A stretch of DNA of 64,000 bases from Pricia antarctica (GTDB lineage: Bacteria; Bacteroidota; Bacteroidia; Flavobacteriales; Flavobacteriaceae), in assembly GCF_900101815.1 (NCBI RefSeq), contig NZ_FNAO01000007.1:310001-374000 (forward strand), given 5' to 3'. The notes under the pieces were generated by a model, which had not been told where the DNA came from, made no database searches, and saw only the letters and a list, made by a program, of their open reading frames with translations. Positions 61,901-64,000 of the stretch are shown piece by piece; position 1 is the first letter of the stretch; each line of letters starts with the position of its first letter. The position numbers were made by a program, and so were the translations under genes.

Positions 61901-64000
61901 CGATGTGAACGTCAGCGATCCACCATCGGTACTTTTTCGTGTGAATGCCGGGGATGCCCTAGTGGCCGCAACCGACGCTCCGAACCCGGATTGGGCGGCC
62001 AATACCGGTACCGGTGCCCAGATGGGGACTGGTTTCGAAGTCAATCTCGGGAGTATTTCCACGCACAACACCACCGGGCGGGATGCCTCCGTACCGACAT
62101 ATGCCCCGCAGGCACTTTTCGCAAAAGAGCGTTGGGATCCAGTAGGTGGAGAAGAGATGGAATGGAAGTTCAACACCGGTAACGGAACCTTCACCGTGAA
62201 CCTCTATATGGCCAACGGTTATGCGGGAACTGCAGATCCCGGCACCCGTATTTTCGATGTCAATATGGAAGGCGCGCTGACCGTCGATAACAAAGATCTT
62301 TCCGCGCAATATGGAAGCGGTGTCGGCGCCATGGAAAGCTATCAGGTGAACGTAAGCGATGGAGTCTTGAATATTGAATTTATCCATCAAACCGAAAATC
62401 CTTTGATTAATGCCATTGAAATATTGGGAAACAGCGGTACGGTAAATTCCCCCATTACCTTGAATCCTGTCGCCAATCAATCAAACACATTGGGTGAAAC
62501 CCCCGTATTAAGTATCGTTGCCAATGGCGGGGACAATAACGAAACCTTTACTTTCGAGACTACCGGATTACCACCGGGCCTGACGATAGAACCGACCAAC
62601 GGATCTATTTTGGGGACCATATCCAGTGCCCCTTCCGGTGCTGGCAACTATACGGTCGAAGTTACGGTGAGCAAACCCTCATCGACCCCGGTAACCGATA
62701 CGTTTACTTGGACGGTTACCGATCCCAACGTATCTAATGCTATTTTATATCGGGTCAATGCCGGTGGGGCGTTGACGAACGCGACCGATGGATCTCCCAA
62801 AAATTGGGAAGAAGATCAATCAGCCGCTGATGCCAATGGAAATGCGGCCACCGGAACCCCGTCGACCTATGTGAACAATACAATACAGGATATAACCTAT
62901 GGTGCCGCCTTGCCTGGTGCGTTCGTCAACAACACGGGCTATCCAAACAGCTTGTTTACTACAGAACGATATAATTCGAATCCAGTACCCACAAATATGC
63001 AGTGGGATTTCCCCGTAGCCAATGGCACCTATACCATCAATCTAATTTTTGCGGAGGTATGGACAGGCGCCCAAGCGGCCGGAGTGCGTGTCTTCGACGT
63101 AGAGATTGAAGAGAATACAGTGCTCGATAATTTCGACCAGACTGCTAAGTTCGGTTGGGCAAATGCCGGTGTCGAAACCTTTACGGTAAACGTCAATGAT
63201 GGTAATTTGGATATCGATTTTATCATGGGCGTCCAGAACCCCAATATCAAGGCGATAGAAATTTTGGGTGGAGGAACTCCGCCCGTATCGCAACTATGGT
63301 CGGATCAGACCGATGACGAAAACTATACCGCAAGGCACGAATGTTCGTTCGTGCAGGCCGGCGAAAACTTTTATTTGTTCGGGGGCCGCGAAAATCCGGC
63401 TAATCTCGATGTGTACGACTACAAGTCCAAAACTTGGAGCACTATTGCCAATTCCGCGCCTTCAGACTTCAACCACTTTCAAGCCTTGGAATATAATGGG
63501 CTGATCTGGGTAATCGGTGCATTTAAAGATAATGGGTATCCCAACGAAACTCCAGCGGATTTTGTATACGCTTACAATCCCGCTACGGACAACTGGATTC
63601 AAGGCCCTGCGGTACCCGCGGGTAGAAAAAGGGGCTCGGCAGGTCTGGTAGTCTACAATAACAAATTTTATATCGTAGCAGGCAATACGATCGGCCATAA
63701 CGGTGGATATATCCCTTGGTTCGACGAGTTCGATCCCGCAACGGGTACGTGGACGGTGCTCGATGACGCACCAAGGGCGAGAGACCATTTTCACGCTGCG
63801 GTTATGGGCGATAAGCTTTATGTAGCCGGCGGTCGCCAGTCCGGTCCTTCCCCGGGGGCGGTTTTTGAACCTTTGATTGCAGAGGTAGATGTGTATGACT
63901 TCACCTCCGGTACTTGGTCAACGTTGCCCAGTACCCAAAATATACCTACTCCAAGGGCAGCGGCCTCAGTCGCCGTATTTCAAAATGAATTGTTCGTGAT
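58902..64000 (+). CDS. Giant secreted beta-propeller/malectin/kelch protein (3' end beyond window)
   Basis: The frame from ATG 58902 is open to the right edge: 1699 codons without a stop. A signal segment lies at about residues 30-50 (LIVFLLVLATGNLWS). Then come an NHL/sorbosone-type beta-propeller (55-600, starting ATSLEFGPDGNLYVAEENG) and an Asp-rich calcium-type repeat (about 615-670, DLDDDGDGINDSVD). A lectin-like region (760-900) is followed by malectin modules at about 1009-1165 and 1280-1450, an Ig-like putative module between them, and kelch repeats from about 1466 to the edge. A C-terminal sorting domain is expected outside the window. It likely functions with the preceding giant protein at the cell surface. 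Confidence 0.87.
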   Translation, partial: MENMNSTNHSIRAIACPNTSLMNLFSSRILKVNALIVFLLVLATGNLWSQSFDQDNLDFNGNPGVNNATSLEFGPDGNLYVAEENGLVKIYTIQRNGLADYSVTGSEVLTLVQSIPNHDDDDGGLGGPSNRQVTGITVGGTAADPVVYVSSSDRRRGAGGGGGDSGLDTNSGVITRLKKNGGNWQAVDMVRGLPRSEENHATNGMQLVTIGTKNWLLVSNGGFTNAGSPSNNFAYITEYALSGAVLAMDLQALEAMPILTDGSRSYIYDLPTLDDPTRVNANGIEDPDTPGYDGVDINDPFGGNDGLNMAMLVPGSPVKMFSPGYRNSYDLVVTEDRKVYVTDNGANGGWGGFPEFEGNSNLVNNNYRSGEPGSTGSDAAPNSTPFDAQVNNSDHLNLVTTNVDSYVFGSIYGGHPCPVRANPNAGLFTRGTHSAGGTGQAFSDSYFRTERYDPNGSRDNSESDPLKALPANWPPVDVSLLNGDNADFRQPTLSPNQNPDGPDDIIVVNWGNNTNGIAEYTASNFGGVMKGDLIAGKGGNLHRVDRDASNGSILNVEQNKFSVNGNALGVDCQGDSDIFPGTIWVANYDGDGIVILEPNDFVICILPEDSGYNPLGDNDADGYTNDDEAQNGTDMCSGASKPTDFDKDLISDLLDLDDDGDGINDSVDALQLGAAFDLPVENELFLGTDLGGYLGLGFTGLMNNGDPNPNYQSWQDDPLASDTDTDDILGGAIGATTMFQTTGDAANNDQEKAYQYGINVDSGSGTFMVQGRMFPPFNNFSATESQGMFIGDGFQDDYVKLVMGQNNEISVVGENNGTPVTYVPSTSIGFSPSATTNNLDLYLVVNSATGSVQARYAIDDGVTNDVGASFTLEGKVLTALQSSSQALIVGMIGTADTDDAYGANWDFLNVAGNTPFVVQQISDLERTIGAASDVIGLDSYFADDTGVENLVFSVAENTNTSIGTSISGNNLTITYPTGTASTSITVRATDADNFFVEQTFDVNVSDPPSVLFRVNAGDALVAATDAPNPDWAANTGTGAQMGTGFEVNLGSISTHNTTGRDASVPTYAPQALFAKERWDPVGGEEMEWKFNTGNGTFTVNLYMANGYAGTADPGTRIFDVNMEGALTVDNKDLSAQYGSGVGAMESYQVNVSDGVLNIEFIHQTENPLINAIEILGNSGTVNSPITLNPVANQSNTLGETPVLSIVANGGDNNETFTFETTGLPPGLTIEPTNGSILGTISSAPSGAGNYTVEVTVSKPSSTPVTDTFTWTVTDPNVSNAILYRVNAGGALTNATDGSPKNWEEDQSAADANGNAATGTPSTYVNNTIQDITYGAALPGAFVNNTGYPNSLFTTERYNSNPVPTNMQWDFPVANGTYTINLIFAEVWTGAQAAGVRVFDVEIEENTVLDNFDQTAKFGWANAGVETFTVNVNDGNLDIDFIMGVQNPNIKAIEILGGGTPPVSQLWSDQTDDENYTARHECSFVQAGENFYLFGGRENPANLDVYDYKSKTWSTIANSAPSDFNHFQALEYNGLIWVIGAFKDNGYPNETPADFVYAYNPATDNWIQGPAVPAGRKRGSAGLVVYNNKFYIVAGNTIGHNGGYIPWFDEFDPATGTWTVLDDAPRARDHFHAAVMGDKLYVAGGRQSGPSPGAVFEPLIAEVDVYDFTSGTWSTLPSTQNIPTPRAAASVAVFQNELFV

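Noticed and set aside
50866-64000. Polysaccharide utilisation locus
   Set aside because: There is no SusC/SusD pair, sulfatase or glycoside hydrolase in the window; the proteins have only binding and structural modules.

Overview
The window reads as chromosome of a marine-type Flavobacteriaceae (Bacteroidota). The evidence is a type IX secretion sorting domain on a giant surface protein, carboxypeptidase-like plus TonB receptor architecture, HisKA_2/LytTR signalling, several exact TAnnTTTG -7 promoter elements of the Bacteroidota type, a class A RNase P RNA, and a dnaX/rsmD/DUF3822/miaE/rnz gene repertoire typical of that family. Genus cannot be settled from the sequence alone.

Layout. (1) 0-8 kb: an island of small secreted proteins with dimeric alpha/beta-barrel-like or NTF2/SnoaL-like folds, surrounding a TPR histidine kinase and its LytTR response regulator, with a relic of a second LytTR gene. 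(2) 8-12 kb: a RhlE-type DEAD-box helicase, a TonB-dependent receptor and a short histidine-rich protein. (3) 12-24.6 kb: a compact divergent NRPS locus. The leftward arm is stand-alone A domain, ACP, then C-A-PCP; the rightward arm is HupE-like membrane protein, C-A-PCP-TE, then phosphopantetheinyl transferase. (4) 24.7-31.9 kb: housekeeping genes pyrR, pyrB, rnz, pdxH, sixA, ppk1 and miaE. (5) 32-39 kb: a 191-bp MITE-like element followed by a complete eboA-F operon. (6) 39-49.9 kb: TMEM220-like gene, dnaX, rnpB, rsmD, DUF3822 gene, RecD-like helicase, DUF4126 gene, kdsB, HAD phosphatase, a KdnB-like Kdo 8-oxidase and an acyltransferase. (7) 50.9 kb to the right edge: two giant secreted multidomain proteins with malectin-type and other carbohydrate-binding modules.

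The most unusual region is the NRPS locus. The leftward synthetase has its adenylation domain interrupted, between core motifs A8 and A10, by about 330 residues of a PP-loop ATP pyrophosphatase with three CxxC motifs. The ten specificity residues of that A domain read DLTKIGEVGK, the classic asparagine code. The rightward synthetase ends in a thioesterase whose nucleophile position is Cys instead of Ser. A stand-alone A/ACP pair could supply a starter, so a very short peptide X-Asn*-Y with a side-chain modification is the simplest prediction. The HupE-like protein co-directional with the second synthetase, and the TonB receptor plus His-rich protein next to the first, make a metal-binding product a reasonable but unproven idea.

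A second strong observation is a run of ten A residues in dnaX just after the clamp-loader core. Both shifted frames stop within a few codons, which would yield a gamma-like short form beside tau by transcriptional slippage or frameshifting.
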